From Conexibacter sp. CPCC 206217 (GTDB taxonomy: Bacteria; Actinomycetota; Thermoleophilia; Solirubrobacterales; Solirubrobacteraceae), in contig NZ_JAUTDO010000001.1 of NCBI RefSeq assembly GCF_030646165.1, forward strand, positions 930,001 to 994,000: a stretch of 64,000 nucleotides of DNA, written 5' to 3'. The notes under the pieces are model-generated. The model worked only from the letters and a program-made list of their open reading frames with translations, had not been told where the DNA came from and searched no databases. This document shows positions 16,555 through 25,425 of the stretch, one piece after another; the first letter of the stretch is position 1; every line of letters starts with the position of its first letter. The position numbers were made by a program, and so were the translations under genes.

Positions 16555-16998
16555 ATGCTCGCCAGAACCGGCGGGGACACGTCGGCCCCGACGCTGGATT
16601 CGATCTGGCCCGTGATCCAGCAGTGGGCCGCTACACCCGTCGCCGACGTCAGCGGGCACGACAGCGACCTGATGCTCTACGAAACCGCCCTGTCACTCAA
16701 ACCCGCGTCACGTCACGGATCGCCACCGCACTTCTGGATCGGCATCACACGCCAGTTCGCCCCCGACCGCGAGGAAGTCGAGGGCATCTGCATCGCGCTC
16801 GGATACGAGCACGACGAAGATCCCGCCGCCACCGTCACGATGAGCGGACCCGAGCACGGCTACGGGGCGCAGACATGGGGACAGGCCGGAACAGACGAGA
16901 TCCCAAGATGGTCGAGAGCAGTCGAAACCGAGCGCGGATTCGCCGTCGCCCGCCACCGAATCCCGCGTAGCATGACCATCGAATACGGCGGCGGCTGA
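16555..16998 (+). CDS. Hypothetical island-backbone protein (147 aa)
   Basis: A protein that I do not recognise. It is acidic and has no signal peptide or membrane segment. The middle contains HFWIGITRQFAPD and a segment typical of small globular proteins (EVEGICIALGYEHDED). The C-terminus WSRAVETERGFAVARHR is nearly identical to the fragment at 1-111. ATG 16555 is chosen because the longer frame would overlap the divergent replication gene. Its repeated presence next to the integration module suggests a backbone function such as immunity between islands or maintenance; that is inference only. Confidence 0.7.
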   Translation: MLARTGGDTSAPTLDSIWPVIQQWAATPVADVSGHDSDLMLYETALSLKPASRHGSPPHFWIGITRQFAPDREEVEGICIALGYEHDEDPAATVTMSGPEHGYGAQTWGQAGTDEIPRWSRAVETERGFAVARHRIPRSMTIEYGGG

Positions 16999-17142
16999 TC
17001 ACCAGCCGAATACCGCCGCCATGTGATCCGCGCCGATCTCACCCGTCGAGGGCGGCACTGTCGCCCCGCGGAATGCCATGCACTCCCGCCGCTCGTGTCG
17101 AAGGCGGCGACGAGAGCGGGCGACATCACCAGCGGATCGTAG
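16888..17142 (+). repeat. Right copy of the ~250-bp repeat shared with 1-248
   Basis: This covers the end of the 147-aa gene and about 145 bases beyond it. It aligns with the first 248 bases of the window, with the coding part close to identical and the rest about three-quarters identical by eye. Cargo begins immediately after it in both copies (a possible small DNA-binding protein here, the FG-GAP gene there). Confidence 0.7.
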
Positions 17143-17143
17143 G

Positions 17144-17464
17144 CTACAGCGAAGGTGATCGCTGCCTTACGAGACCGCCCTGAAGCGCGTCGGTGCGATC
17201 TCTGTCGCGCGCCTGACCATCGGCGAGTCCTATCCGTGCAGCGATGCCAGAGATCGCCCGCACGGTGGTCCTCGTCTGTCGGGTGAGATCGTCCACGCGC
17301 TGCTCGATCCGGACCAGCCGATCGCTGTGATCCAGCCGCACGAGGCGCTCTATGACCGCGTCGCGGATGAACGCCGCATGCGCGATCCCGAGCGTTTGGC
17401 ACCGAGGCGAACGATTCGACGGCGCGGCAGGCGATTTGCGCGCAGCCTCGTTTCCACGCGGCAT
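17144..17464 (-). CDS. Possible small ribbon-helix-helix-like protein
   Basis: A 106-aa reading frame starting with MPRGNEAARKS. The segment LGIAHAAFIRDAVIERLVRL (about residues 25-44) fits the helical part of CopG/MobC-type ribbon-helix-helix proteins, followed by a coiled-coil-like tract (IEQRVDDLTRQ). Proteins of this kind often neighbour replication-relaxation genes. The N-terminal strand expected for the fold is not clear, so a frameshift or a wrong start is possible. The alternate frames over the same DNA give no better protein. Confidence 0.5.
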   Translation of the reverse strand: MPRGNEAARKSPAAPSNRSPRCQTLGIAHAAFIRDAVIERLVRLDHSDRLVRIEQRVDDLTRQTRTTVRAISGIAARIGLADGQARDRDRTDALQGGLVRQRSPSL

Positions 17465-17530
17465 TCTGGCCGGGCGCTTGTCTCCTGACCGACTCTAGGA
17501 ATAAGCGTCGTTCGGCCGAGGCAGGCGAAA

Positions 17531-17569
17531 GGCCCCGGCGATCATAAGGGGAAGGTAATCGCCGGGGCC
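17531..17569. promoter_or_regulatory. Perfect 12-bp inverted repeat
   Basis: GGCCCCGGCGAT (17531-17542) and ATCGCCGGGGCC (17558-17569) flank a 15-base purine-rich spacer. On the minus strand it is followed by TTTCG and could be a terminator; as DNA it could be a protein-binding site or an origin element. The gap between the small gene at 17464 and PadR at 17888 (423 bases) shows nothing else that I can support. Confidence 0.55.
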
Positions 17570-17887
17570 GTAATTCACGCATGGCGACGCTGCCGCTTGT
17601 CCGAGGGGCGCCGTGCGGAGCGTCACGCGTGTTCGCCTTCGTGGGCGCGGGCGACGACATGGCCGTTCGCCCGCTTGCCGCTCCGTCAACGCGGGGTTAT
17701 CCGGAGTGCTGCGAGCATCATGTGGCGCCATCCGATTCTCAGCAATGCCAATTTCAGAAACTTCCGCAGATCTACGATGCGGGGCGGTTGTGGAGCTGCT
17801 CCGCTGTCGCGTGAAAGTGGTGTAAGGTCGCTCCGTGAGCCTGTGCGCCAGGGGCGCGTGCGGGTGGGAGGAATCGGAACGGGGAAT

Positions 17888-18478
17888 ATGGGTGCTGGGG
17901 CTCCTCATGGTCTGAAGTACGCGGTGCTCGGGTTGGTGATCGAGCACAGGGGCTACGCCTACCGGCTCGCGCAGCGGCTGGAGGAGCTCGTCGGCGACGC
18001 GTACGAGCTGAACCCCAGCGCCGTCTACACCGCGCTCAACCAGTTGGAGAGCGCAGACCTGATCGAGATAGACGAGCGCGCGAGCGTCGGCGCCACACGC
18101 CGCAGCCCGCGCGTCGTCTACGCCGCTACTGTCGCCGGCCGGGCGGTCTTCGAGACGTGGATCACCACGCCGCCGACCAAGCCCGACCCGATCCGGTTCG
18201 AGTTGGTGCGCAAGCTGGCAGTCAGCAAGCCCGATCACGGCGAGCGGCTGTTGGGGATGATCGAGCGCGCAGAGCTTGAGTGCCTGGACAGAATCGAGGC
18301 CGCGACCCTGCGCATGGGTCAGACAAGCGGCGCGGACCGCTGGGACGCCACCACCAACAGGCTGGTCCACCAGTACGGGATCCGTCAGCTTCACGCGCGC
18401 CTGGAATGGCTGCGCGACGCTCACGCCGCCGTTCAGCGCCTCACGGACGAGGCCGCCGCCTCCGACGAGGTTCCGTGA
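17888..18478 (+). CDS. PadR-family transcriptional regulator
   Basis: A 196-aa protein. The N-terminal winged helix has the PadR pattern LKYAVLGLVIEHRGYAYRLA, then LNPSAVYTALNQLE with the recognition helix and wing. The C-terminal half is the helical dimerisation (Vir_act_alpha_C) region. PadR proteins commonly repress adjacent multidrug or lipid exporters, and here the gene abuts the ABC ATPase gene (stop TGA 18476-18478, next ATG 18479). ATG 17888 gives the standard PadR N-terminus; the longer upstream frame has no family similarity. Confidence 0.88.
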   Translation: MGAGAPHGLKYAVLGLVIEHRGYAYRLAQRLEELVGDAYELNPSAVYTALNQLESADLIEIDERASVGATRRSPRVVYAATVAGRAVFETWITTPPTKPDPIRFELVRKLAVSKPDHGERLLGMIERAELECLDRIEAATLRMGQTSGADRWDATTNRLVHQYGIRQLHARLEWLRDAHAAVQRLTDEAAASDEVP

Positions 18479-19207
18479 ATGTTGCGGTTCGAGGGCGTCA
18501 CGAAGCGGTATCTGCGCTTCCCGCGCGAGATCGTCGCGCTCGACCGGATCTCGCTCGAAATCGCGGCCGGCGATCGGTTCGGGGTGCTGGGCTCAGCTCG
18601 CGCGGGCAAGTCGACGCTGCTGCGCCTCGCCGCGGGGTTGGAGCGGCCGGACGAGGGATCGGTCTGGTTTCGCGATCGGGACCTCGCGACCGTGTCACGC
18701 TCTGAGCAGGAGCACCTGCTGCGACACGAGATCGGCTGCGTCTGGCAGACCGCGAGCGCCGGCAGCCGCATCGACATCGTCCAGTACGTGGCGTGGCCGT
18801 TGTTCAGCGCAGGCGTCCGCTATCGCAGAGCGATACGACAGGCACACGAACTCCTCGCCCGTGTCGGCGCGCAGGCATGCGCGGGTGCGCAGCTGTGCGA
18901 GCTTGCCGCCAGTGAGCTGACGCGGGTGTCGCTGGCGCAGGCGTTGATCCGCGAGCCGAGCCTGCTGCTCGCCGACGAGCCGTCCAAGACGCTGGACCCC
19001 ATCGAGCGCGACGAGATGCTTGAGCTGTTGCGGTCGACCGTCTGCGACAAGCGGATCACGTTGGTCGTCACCGCCGGCGATGCGACCGGCATCGTCGCGC
19101 CGACGCAGCTGGCGTCGCTTGATCGTGGGCGGCTGGTCGTGAGAGCGCGCCGCGGCGGGCAGGTCGTCCCGATCCAAGGGCAGCGCCGCCGCCCGAGCAC
19201 CGGATAG
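18479..19207 (+). CDS. ABC transporter ATP-binding protein with degenerate signature motif
   Basis: A 242-aa ABC ATPase. Walker A (GSARAGKST, about residues 38-46), the Q-loop (VWQTAS) and Walker B (LLLADEPS) are readable, but the signature that should read LSGGQ is replaced by ELAASELTRVS, and the H-loop histidine is missing (VVTAGDA where THD is expected). It is therefore likely catalytically impaired and would pair with the intact ATPase encoded next, giving an asymmetric heterodimer with one active site. It starts immediately after the PadR stop and is followed 8 bases later by the second ATPase gene. Confidence 0.85.
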   Translation: MLRFEGVTKRYLRFPREIVALDRISLEIAAGDRFGVLGSARAGKSTLLRLAAGLERPDEGSVWFRDRDLATVSRSEQEHLLRHEIGCVWQTASAGSRIDIVQYVAWPLFSAGVRYRRAIRQAHELLARVGAQACAGAQLCELAASELTRVSLAQALIREPSLLLADEPSKTLDPIERDEMLELLRSTVCDKRITLVVTAGDATGIVAPTQLASLDRGRLVVRARRGGQVVPIQGQRRRPSTG

Positions 19208-19215
19208 CGGTCGCC

Positions 19216-19932
19216 GTGCTCGAACTGCGCTCGATCACGAAGCGCTTTCGTTCCGGTCCGGAGCTGGTCACGGCCGTTGACGGCGCGTCGCTGACGGTGG
19301 CGCCCGGCGAGCTGATCGCGCTCTACGGACCGAGCGGATCGGGCAAAACGACGGTCCTTAGCATTGCGGCTGGCATCGTCAGACCCAACGCGGGCACAGT
19401 GCTCTTCCAGGGGCGCGACATTGGCGCCTTCAGTGAGCGCGAGAGCGTGCGCTACCGCCGTAGCGAACTGGGGTTCGTGTGGCAGTCGTTCCAGTTGCAG
19501 CCGGGCTTGTCCGCGCTCGACAACGCGGCGACGAAACTGCTCGCCGAGGGCATGAAGATGAGAGCGGCGCGCGCCCGCGCGCTCGGCTACCTCGACCTCG
19601 TCGGCCTGGCTGCGCGCGCCGACCATCTCCCGGGCGAGCTGTCGACTGGCGAGCGCCAGCGGGTGAGCATCGCTCGCGCGCTCGCGAACGAGCCGAGGCT
19701 CGTGCTCGCCGACGAGCCGACTGGGAACCTCGACACGCGCCGTGGCGCGCAGATCCTCGACGTGCTCGCGCAGGCGTGCGCCGATCGCGACGTCGCCGTC
19801 CTGCTGGTCACCCACGACGAGCGCGCCGCGGCCTACGCGAGCCGCGTGCTTGCGCTCCGCGACGGGCACATCGAGGACGGCGCGGCCGACCACGCGTCGC
19901 AGCTCCGGTCGGCGGACATGATCGGCGGCTGA
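19216..19932 (+). CDS. ABC transporter ATP-binding protein (MacB/LolD-type)
   Basis: A 238-aa ATPase with all motifs intact: Walker A GPSGSGKTT at about residues 39-47, Q-loop FVWQSF, signature LSTGERQRV, Walker B LVLADEPTGNLD and H-loop LLVTHDE. DEPTGNLD with this signature is typical of MacB/LolD/FtsE-type ATPases that drive mechanotransmission exporters rather than importers. The partner permease follows after 2 bases. GTG codons upstream were not needed: the start is at 19216 with CGGATAGCGG just before it. Confidence 0.9.
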   Translation: MLELRSITKRFRSGPELVTAVDGASLTVAPGELIALYGPSGSGKTTVLSIAAGIVRPNAGTVLFQGRDIGAFSERESVRYRRSELGFVWQSFQLQPGLSALDNAATKLLAEGMKMRAARARALGYLDLVGLAARADHLPGELSTGERQRVSIARALANEPRLVLADEPTGNLDTRRGAQILDVLAQACADRDVAVLLVTHDERAAAYASRVLALRDGHIEDGAADHASQLRSADMIGG

Positions 19933-19934
19933 GC

Positions 19935-22469
19935 GTGCGCCCGGGGACGCTGTGGCGGTTCTACCTCGCGCGGCTGCGGACGCGGCCGGTGCACGAGCTG
20001 CTGGCGCTGCTGGGGATCGCGACGGGCGTTGCACTCGTGTTTGCGGTGCAGGTCTCGAACACCAGTATCGCCGGATCGATCGACCAGCTCGTGCACGCGG
20101 TCACCGGCGAGGCCACGCTGGAAGTCGCAACTCGCAGCGACCAAGGCTTCAATCAGGACGTCGCGAAGGTGATCGGCGACGTTGACGGCGTCGCGGTCGC
20201 CGCACCAGTGCTTGAGCGAAGAGTGACGCTCAGCGGCCCGCGCGGCGAGCGCACAATCCTGCTGATCGGCGCTACCTACGACCTCGCCCGCCTCGACGGA
20301 CCCGTCACGAGAATGCTCGGCCCCGACGGCGTACAGCTCGGGCGCGGTCTGCTCCTGCCAGCTGAGGCCGCCGAGGCGACCGGTGCGCGCGCCGACCACT
20401 CGATCGACGTCAGATCCGGCGGGCGGCTGGTTTCCGCAAGGGTGACCTTCGTGTTGCCCGGCGCGCTGATCGGGTCGTTGGCGCAGAGCCCGATCGCCGT
20501 CGCGCCGCTGGGCTATGCGCAGGAACTCGCCGAGCGCCCCGGCAGAGTGACCCGCGTGCTCGTGCGAGCCGATCCGGGCAAGACCCAAGAGGTCCAGCGG
20601 CGTCTTCAGCAGACGCTGGGTCCGATCTTCGACGTGCGTCCCAGCGACACGGAGGCGCGGCTGATCCGGCAGGCGGCGCAGCCCAACGACCAGTCCACGA
20701 GCCTGTTCGCCGTCATCTGCGCCGCGATCGGATTTCTCTTCGCGCTCAACGCGGTCCTGTTGACAGTGCCCGAGCGGCGGCGGCTGGTCGCCGACATGCG
20801 AATGGAAGGCTTCTCGGCGTGGCAGCTGGCGTCGATGCTCGCGTTCGAGGCGATCGTGCTCGGCCTCGCCGGCTCGCTGTTGGGCCTGCTGCTCGGCGAT
20901 CAGCTCTCGCGCCACGTCTTCCAGTCGGCTCCGGGGTACCTCAGCTTCGCGTTCCCGGTCGGCGGTCAGCGCGTGATCGCCACCTCCGCGGTGCTGCTCG
21001 CGATCGCAGCCGGCGTCACCGGCAGCCTGCTCGCGACCGCTCAGCCGCTGCGCGACATCTTCGGCCGCTCGCCCGTCGAAGGCGAGCGCCGAGCGCGCCC
21101 GGCGGGCGGACGGGTCGACACGTCCACGATCCTTGCCGCGCTCGGCGGCGTCTTGCTGCTGATGACGGTCGGGGTGCTGCTGCTGGCGCCGGCGGCGACG
21201 ATCGTCGGGATCGGCGCGCTCGTACTGGCCACGCTGCTCCTGCTGCCAACCCTGCTCAGGGGGATGACCGCTGTCGCATGGTGGGTCGCCGAACGGGCCT
21301 CGTGGCATCCGTTGATCGTCGCGGTCGGGGAGCTGAGAGCCGGTCGCGGGCGGGGCACGGCGCTCGCTGCGACCGCCGCGCTCGCCGTCTTCGGCACGAC
21401 CGCGATCGAGGGTGCGCACCGCGACCTGCTGCGCGGACTGGACCACGCCGCCTACGGGCTCACACACACAGCCGACATCTGGGTGCAGCCCGGCGGCACC
21501 GAGAACACCCTGACGACCGTCGACTTCACCAGACCGGCAGCCGCCGACGCACTCGGCAAGCTCGACGCGGTCACCGACGTACGGACCTACCAGGGCGGCT
21601 TCCTCGACTACGGCGGCCGGCGCCTGTGGGTCATCGGCCGCCCCGCCGAGGACCGCATCACGATCCCGGCGGGACAGGTCGTCGACGGCGGCGACGCCGA
21701 CCTCGCCACGAGCCGCATCCGCGCCGGCGGCTGGGCCGTCGTCTCCAAGGCCGTCGCCGACGCGCAGGGTCTGCGCGTGGGCGAGCGCTTCGAGCTGCCG
21801 ACGCCCGCAGGCGCCACGTCGCTGCGGCTGGCAGCAAAGATCTCGAATGTCGGCTGGGCCCCGGGAACGATCATCCTGAACCAGCGCGACTACCGGCGCG
21901 CGTGGCAGACAGCCGACCCAAGCGCGCTCGAGATCGACCTCGCGCCGGGGATCGACCCGGCCCGCGGCGCCGCGCTGGTGCGCGAATCGCTCGGCACCTC
22001 GGCGAGCGCGCTGAGCGTCGAGACCGCCCAGCAGCGCTGGGACGCGCTGCGCCGCAACGCGCGCCAGGGCCTCGATCGCCTCACGCAGATCTCGACGCTG
22101 GTGCTGATCGGCGCGATCCTCGCCACCGCCGCCGCCGTCAGCGCGACCGTGTGGCAGCGGCGAAATCGCCTCGCCGAGCTGCGTGCGCAGGGCTTCTCGC
22201 TCGGCCAGGTCTGGAGCGCCCTCCTGACCGAAGCGGGACTGCTGCTCGCGTTCGGCGCGGTGATCGGCGGGCTGGCCGGGCTCGCCGGCCAGCTGCTGCT
22301 CTCGCGCTGGCTCACGCTCTCGACTGGGTTCCCGACCGACTACTCCCCGGCGTTCGGACTCGCCGCGATCCTCTGCGCGCTGGTTGCCCTGATCGCGCTG
22401 CTGGTGATCGCGCTGCCAGGATATGCGGCGGCCCGAGCGCCGCTCTCGCTCAGCTTCCGAGAGGACTAA
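19935..22469 (+). CDS. FtsX/MacB-type ABC transporter permease with two FtsX domains
   Basis: An 844-aa membrane protein. One N-terminal membrane segment (LLALLGIATGVALVFAVQ) is followed by a large extracytoplasmic domain of about 200 residues, then an FtsX domain with three membrane helices, a central linker, a second extracytoplasmic domain and a final FtsX domain (LVLIGAILATAAAVSATV, LLLAFGAVIGGLAGLAG, ALVALIALLVIAL). This duplicated layout is used by single-chain exporters of lipids or lipoproteins in actinobacteria. GTG 19935 is chosen because it lies 2 bases after the ATPase stop; the longer frame overlaps that gene. The substrate is unknown; the downstream terpene synthase is a hint. 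Confidence 0.88.
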   Translation: MRPGTLWRFYLARLRTRPVHELLALLGIATGVALVFAVQVSNTSIAGSIDQLVHAVTGEATLEVATRSDQGFNQDVAKVIGDVDGVAVAAPVLERRVTLSGPRGERTILLIGATYDLARLDGPVTRMLGPDGVQLGRGLLLPAEAAEATGARADHSIDVRSGGRLVSARVTFVLPGALIGSLAQSPIAVAPLGYAQELAERPGRVTRVLVRADPGKTQEVQRRLQQTLGPIFDVRPSDTEARLIRQAAQPNDQSTSLFAVICAAIGFLFALNAVLLTVPERRRLVADMRMEGFSAWQLASMLAFEAIVLGLAGSLLGLLLGDQLSRHVFQSAPGYLSFAFPVGGQRVIATSAVLLAIAAGVTGSLLATAQPLRDIFGRSPVEGERRARPAGGRVDTSTILAALGGVLLLMTVGVLLLAPAATIVGIGALVLATLLLLPTLLRGMTAVAWWVAERASWHPLIVAVGELRAGRGRGTALAATAALAVFGTTAIEGAHRDLLRGLDHAAYGLTHTADIWVQPGGTENTLTTVDFTRPAAADALGKLDAVTDVRTYQGGFLDYGGRRLWVIGRPAEDRITIPAGQVVDGGDADLATSRIRAGGWAVVSKAVADAQGLRVGERFELPTPAGATSLRLAAKISNVGWAPGTIILNQRDYRRAWQTADPSALEIDLAPGIDPARGAALVRESLGTSASALSVETAQQRWDALRRNARQGLDRLTQISTLVLIGAILATAAAVSATVWQRRNRLAELRAQGFSLGQVWSALLTEAGLLLAFGAVIGGLAGLAGQLLLSRWLTLSTGFPTDYSPAFGLAAILCALVALIALLVIALPGYAAARAPLSLSFRED

Positions 22470-22495
22470 CCGCCAGATCGGGCGATACTCGCTCC

Positions 22496-23539
22496 GTGCC
22501 GACCCTGCTGCTGGCGACGATGCTCGCTCGCTACTGGCTCACGGTCTTCCCGCTCGCTCGCCGCGCCCTGCGCGGCTGGGCCGCGGCGGCGGCCGCGATC
22601 CCCGACCCCGAGCTGCGCCGCCTCGCCCAACACACGCTCCAGAACGAGCACCTCAACGCCGAGGGCGCCGCGATCTTCGCGACCCTCGCCCCATGGCGCC
22701 GCACCCCGGCGCTTGTGCGCGCCGTCGTCGCCTATCAGGTGCTCTACGACTACCTCGACACGATCACCGAAACGCCGGCGCCGAGAACGGACGACGCCCG
22801 CCAACTCCACCGCGCGCTGCTCGACGCGCTCGACCTCGAAGCGACCCCGAGCGACTGGTACGCGCTGCACCCAAACCGCGACGACGGCGGCTACGTCGCC
22901 GCGCTCGTGACCGCCTGCCGCGCAGCGCTCTCCACGCTGCCGGCCTACGACCAGGTGCGCCCGTCCGCGCTCCGCCTCGCCGCGCTGTCGCGCGAGGTCC
23001 AGGCACTCAACCACGACGCTGCCGGCGACCGGGCCAGCAAGCTCGGCCGATGGGCGCAGACGCATCCCGCGCGAACGCACCTGCGCTGGTGGGAGTGCGC
23101 CGCGTCGGCAAGCTCCTCCCTCGGGGTGCACGTCCTGCTAGGACTCGCGACCGACCGAACGACGACCGCGACGCGCGCACGTGCGGCCGAGCGCTCCTAC
23201 TGCGTGTCGCTCGGAGCGCTCAACACGCTGCTCGAATCGCTCGTGGACCTCGAAGAGGACCAACGCACCGGCGACCACAGCTTCGTCAGCTACTACCGCA
23301 CCCCACATGAAACCGCCGACCGGCTCCAGGTGATCGCGGCCAGTACACGCGACGACGCCCGCCGGTTGCCACGAGCAGACCGCCACGTCGTGATCCTCGC
23401 CGGGATGGTCGGCTTCTACCTCGCCTGCCCCGAGGCGTGGCGGCCGCATGCGCGCGACACCGCCGCACGCACCCTTCACGCCATCGGCCCGCCCACGATG
23501 ACGCTGACCCGTGTGCTGAGACTGCGCCGCGCGCTCTGA
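22496..23539 (+). CDS. DUF2600 (YtpB-like) terpene synthase
   Basis: A 347-aa all-helical protein of the DUF2600 family. Family traits seen are PELRRLAQHTLQNEHLNAEG near the start, the aspartate-rich segment VLYDYLDTITE (about residues 81-91), the WWECAASASSSLGVHVLL helix, and DLEEDQRTGDHSFVSYY near residue 255. The characterised member is Bacillus YtpB, tetraprenyl-beta-curcumene synthase, which cyclises a C35 prenyl diphosphate. The substrate here is unknown. GTG 22496 is used, 27 bases after the permease stop, so the gene probably belongs to the transporter operon and its product may be what is exported. It is unusual cargo for a mobile island. Confidence 0.8.
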   Translation: MPTLLLATMLARYWLTVFPLARRALRGWAAAAAAIPDPELRRLAQHTLQNEHLNAEGAAIFATLAPWRRTPALVRAVVAYQVLYDYLDTITETPAPRTDDARQLHRALLDALDLEATPSDWYALHPNRDDGGYVAALVTACRAALSTLPAYDQVRPSALRLAALSREVQALNHDAAGDRASKLGRWAQTHPARTHLRWWECAASASSSLGVHVLLGLATDRTTTATRARAAERSYCVSLGALNTLLESLVDLEEDQRTGDHSFVSYYRTPHETADRLQVIAASTRDDARRLPRADRHVVILAGMVGFYLACPEAWRPHARDTAARTLHAIGPPTMTLTRVLRLRRAL

Positions 23540-23605
23540 GCGATCCAGGACGTTTCTGCGGTTGGCATTGCGCCGGAACCCGGTGCTCAAAGAGCATCCG
23601 GACGG

Positions 23606-24028
23606 ATGACCCGACACACCCAACGCACCACCCTGCGCCAGCGCCTGTCCGCCGCCCGCGAGGCGCGGCGCCAACGACGCTCCGAGCACTTCGACGCGCG
23701 CATCACCGCCCGCAAGGCGAGACAGACCGCCCGCGCCAGGATCGGCGTGATCCGGATCCCGCGGATCGGCGACGACCTCACCGCAGCCGAACGGCTCAGC
23801 CGCGACCTACCGCAACGCATCATCGAATGGTCCGACAACCGCGCACAACCATCCCGACTCGTCTCCGTCGAGATCCTCGCCCCGCTCCCGCGACCTGGCG
23901 AGCGGTTCGTCGCTCAGGGACGGCGCGCGGACGGACGCACCGTCTTCGTCAACTGCAAGATCGTCCGCCGAACCCCGTGGCGCCGACGGACCGACATCGT
24001 CAAGTTCACGATCCTCGACGCACGCTGA
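23606..24028 (+). CDS. Hypothetical basic protein (140 aa)
   Basis: I do not recognise this protein. The first 45 residues are very rich in arginine (RQRLSAAREARRQRR), followed by a compact domain with alternating hydrophobic strands (VIRIPRIG, VSVEILAPL, TVFVNCKIVRR, DIVKFTIL). The layout suggests a nucleic-acid-binding tail on a small beta domain, but no family fits. ATG 23606 has GGACGG just upstream. It stands 66 bases after the terpene synthase and may be the last gene of that operon. Confidence 0.65.
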   Translation: MTRHTQRTTLRQRLSAAREARRQRRSEHFDARITARKARQTARARIGVIRIPRIGDDLTAAERLSRDLPQRIIEWSDNRAQPSRLVSVEILAPLPRPGERFVAQGRRADGRTVFVNCKIVRRTPWRRRTDIVKFTILDAR

Positions 24029-24160
24029 CAAACGACCGGCCGAAGGCAGCCGGCCAACCGCCGCGCGCTGCACCGGGCCTCGGTAGGTTGCGACGTCGAC
24101 GGTGAGCGGCGAATGGGCTTGCCGTCCGGGGCAGTCGAAATGAATCGAAGGGGACGCCGG

Positions 24161-24631
24161 ATGCTCAGATTCCTGACCATGGCCCGCAAGCGTCGTCCGA
24201 TCGCGCTCGCGCTCGTCATCGCTACCGCAGTCGCGCTCGCCGCACCGACCGTCGCGACCGCGCGAACGATCAACATCAACGCGCAGACGAAGTTGCACCT
24301 CGTCAAGAACGGCAAGAACGGCAACCAGCTGCGCGAGCGCGGAACCGCGACCGGCACCCTGCCCGGCCCGGTCGTCGCGCTCTTCACGGTCTCGCTCACG
24401 AGCATCACCGGGACCGTCACGCTCCTGCCCGAAAAGGGGTCGATCACGCTCACGATCAGCGGGCGGCCGACCGGCTCCCGCAGAGGCAAGACCACGGCCA
24501 GCGGCACCATGACGATCGTCGCCGGCACCGGCCGCTACAGCGGCGCGCGCGGCAGCGCGAGCTTCAACGGCACGCTGGACCGCTCGACGTGGGCCACCAC
24601 CGTCCACGCGACCGGCTCGCTCACCTATTGA
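24161..24631 (+). CDS. Secreted beta-rich protein of unknown function
   Basis: A 156-aa protein with an obvious signal peptide: a basic start (MLRFLTMARKRRP), the hydrophobic stretch IALALVIATAVALA and a cleavage-like AAPTVATA. The mature part is a run of short beta strands (GTATGTLPG, GTVTLLPEKGSITLTISG, ASGTMTIVAGTGRY, GARGSASFNGTLD), a pattern shared with allene-oxide-cyclase-like barrels and other extracellular beta proteins. The start at 24161 follows GGGGAC at 7-8 bases; ATG 24140 is an alternative. It is coupled to the next gene by a TTGA overlap. Confidence 0.75.
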   Translation: MLRFLTMARKRRPIALALVIATAVALAAPTVATARTININAQTKLHLVKNGKNGNQLRERGTATGTLPGPVVALFTVSLTSITGTVTLLPEKGSITLTISGRPTGSRRGKTTASGTMTIVAGTGRYSGARGSASFNGTLDRSTWATTVHATGSLTY

Positions 24632-25425
24632 CCGCCGACTGCGCACGACGAGCCGGCGCGGCGCTCGCGCTGCTCACGCTCGTCGCGCTCGCTTGGTCAG
24701 GCGCGGCGTCGGCGGCACCGGTGCATCTCGCCGCATCGTTCGGTCCTGACGCGCGTCTGGGGCATCCGACCTCGCTGCGCCTGCAGCTGTCGATCAGCCC
24801 GCGCCTCCCGTCGCCGGTGACGCGCATACGGATCCGCTACGCCCAGGGACTCGAGATCGCGACCAGCGGCCTCGCGCTCGACGAATGCCGCCTGCGGCCC
24901 GCGGACTTCGTCGGCGTGATGATCCCCCTCACCGGGCGAGCGGTCTGCCCCGCGAACTCCGTGATCGCGACCGGAACCGCCAGCGGAGAGGTCCGGCTCG
25001 ACACGCTGACACTCCGCCAGACCGCGCTCATGACGATCCTCGCAGGCCCACTCCAACCCGGCCGCCTGCGACTCGTCGGCCTCGTCGAAGGCGTCAACCC
25101 CTTCGGCGTCCTGCTCGCCTACGACGGCACGCTCACACCCGCACGCCCACCCTACGGCGGCGCGATCACGATGACGCTTCCACCGATCCCCGACCTCCCC
25201 TACGACGACGCCCGTGTCGCGCTGCTCGGCGTCGACGCCACCATCGCCTCCCCGACCATCCTCTACCGCCGCACCGTCGCCGGCGAAGTCCGCCGCTACC
25301 GCCCCGACGGCATCGGCCTCCCAACCAGATGCCCGGCAGCAGGAATGCGATTCCGCGCCGACTTCACCTTCGAGGACGGCACGACCGCAGGTGCGGCGGC
25401 ACGCACGCCCTGCCCGCCGAGCTGA
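24628..25425 (+). CDS. Secreted protein coupled to the preceding gene
   Basis: A 265-aa protein starting at TTG 24628, which overlaps the stop of the previous gene (TTGA). Residues about 6-30 form a signal peptide (GAALALLTLVALAWSGAASA). The mature part has three to four cysteines and a beta-rich pattern (SLRLQLSISPRLP, IRIRYAQGLE, YRRTVAGEVRRY) without membrane segments. I do not recognise the family, although similar secreted proteins are frequent in soil actinobacteria. Translational coupling suggests that the two secreted proteins act together. Confidence 0.75.
   Translation: MTADCARRAGAALALLTLVALAWSGAASAAPVHLAASFGPDARLGHPTSLRLQLSISPRLPSPVTRIRIRYAQGLEIATSGLALDECRLRPADFVGVMIPLTGRAVCPANSVIATGTASGEVRLDTLTLRQTALMTILAGPLQPGRLRLVGLVEGVNPFGVLLAYDGTLTPARPPYGGAITMTLPPIPDLPYDDARVALLGVDATIASPTILYRRTVAGEVRRYRPDGIGLPTRCPAAGMRFRADFTFEDGTTAGAAARTPCPPS

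Noticed and set aside
17581-17814. A 77-codon plus-strand frame after the 12-bp inverted repeat
   Set aside because: No ribosome site, no family resemblance, and composition unlike neighbouring proteins.
19833-21467. A 544-codon minus-strand frame opposite the ABC permease
   Set aside because: It is rich in Arg, Gln and Asp repeats without any domain and lies opposite a clear membrane protein.
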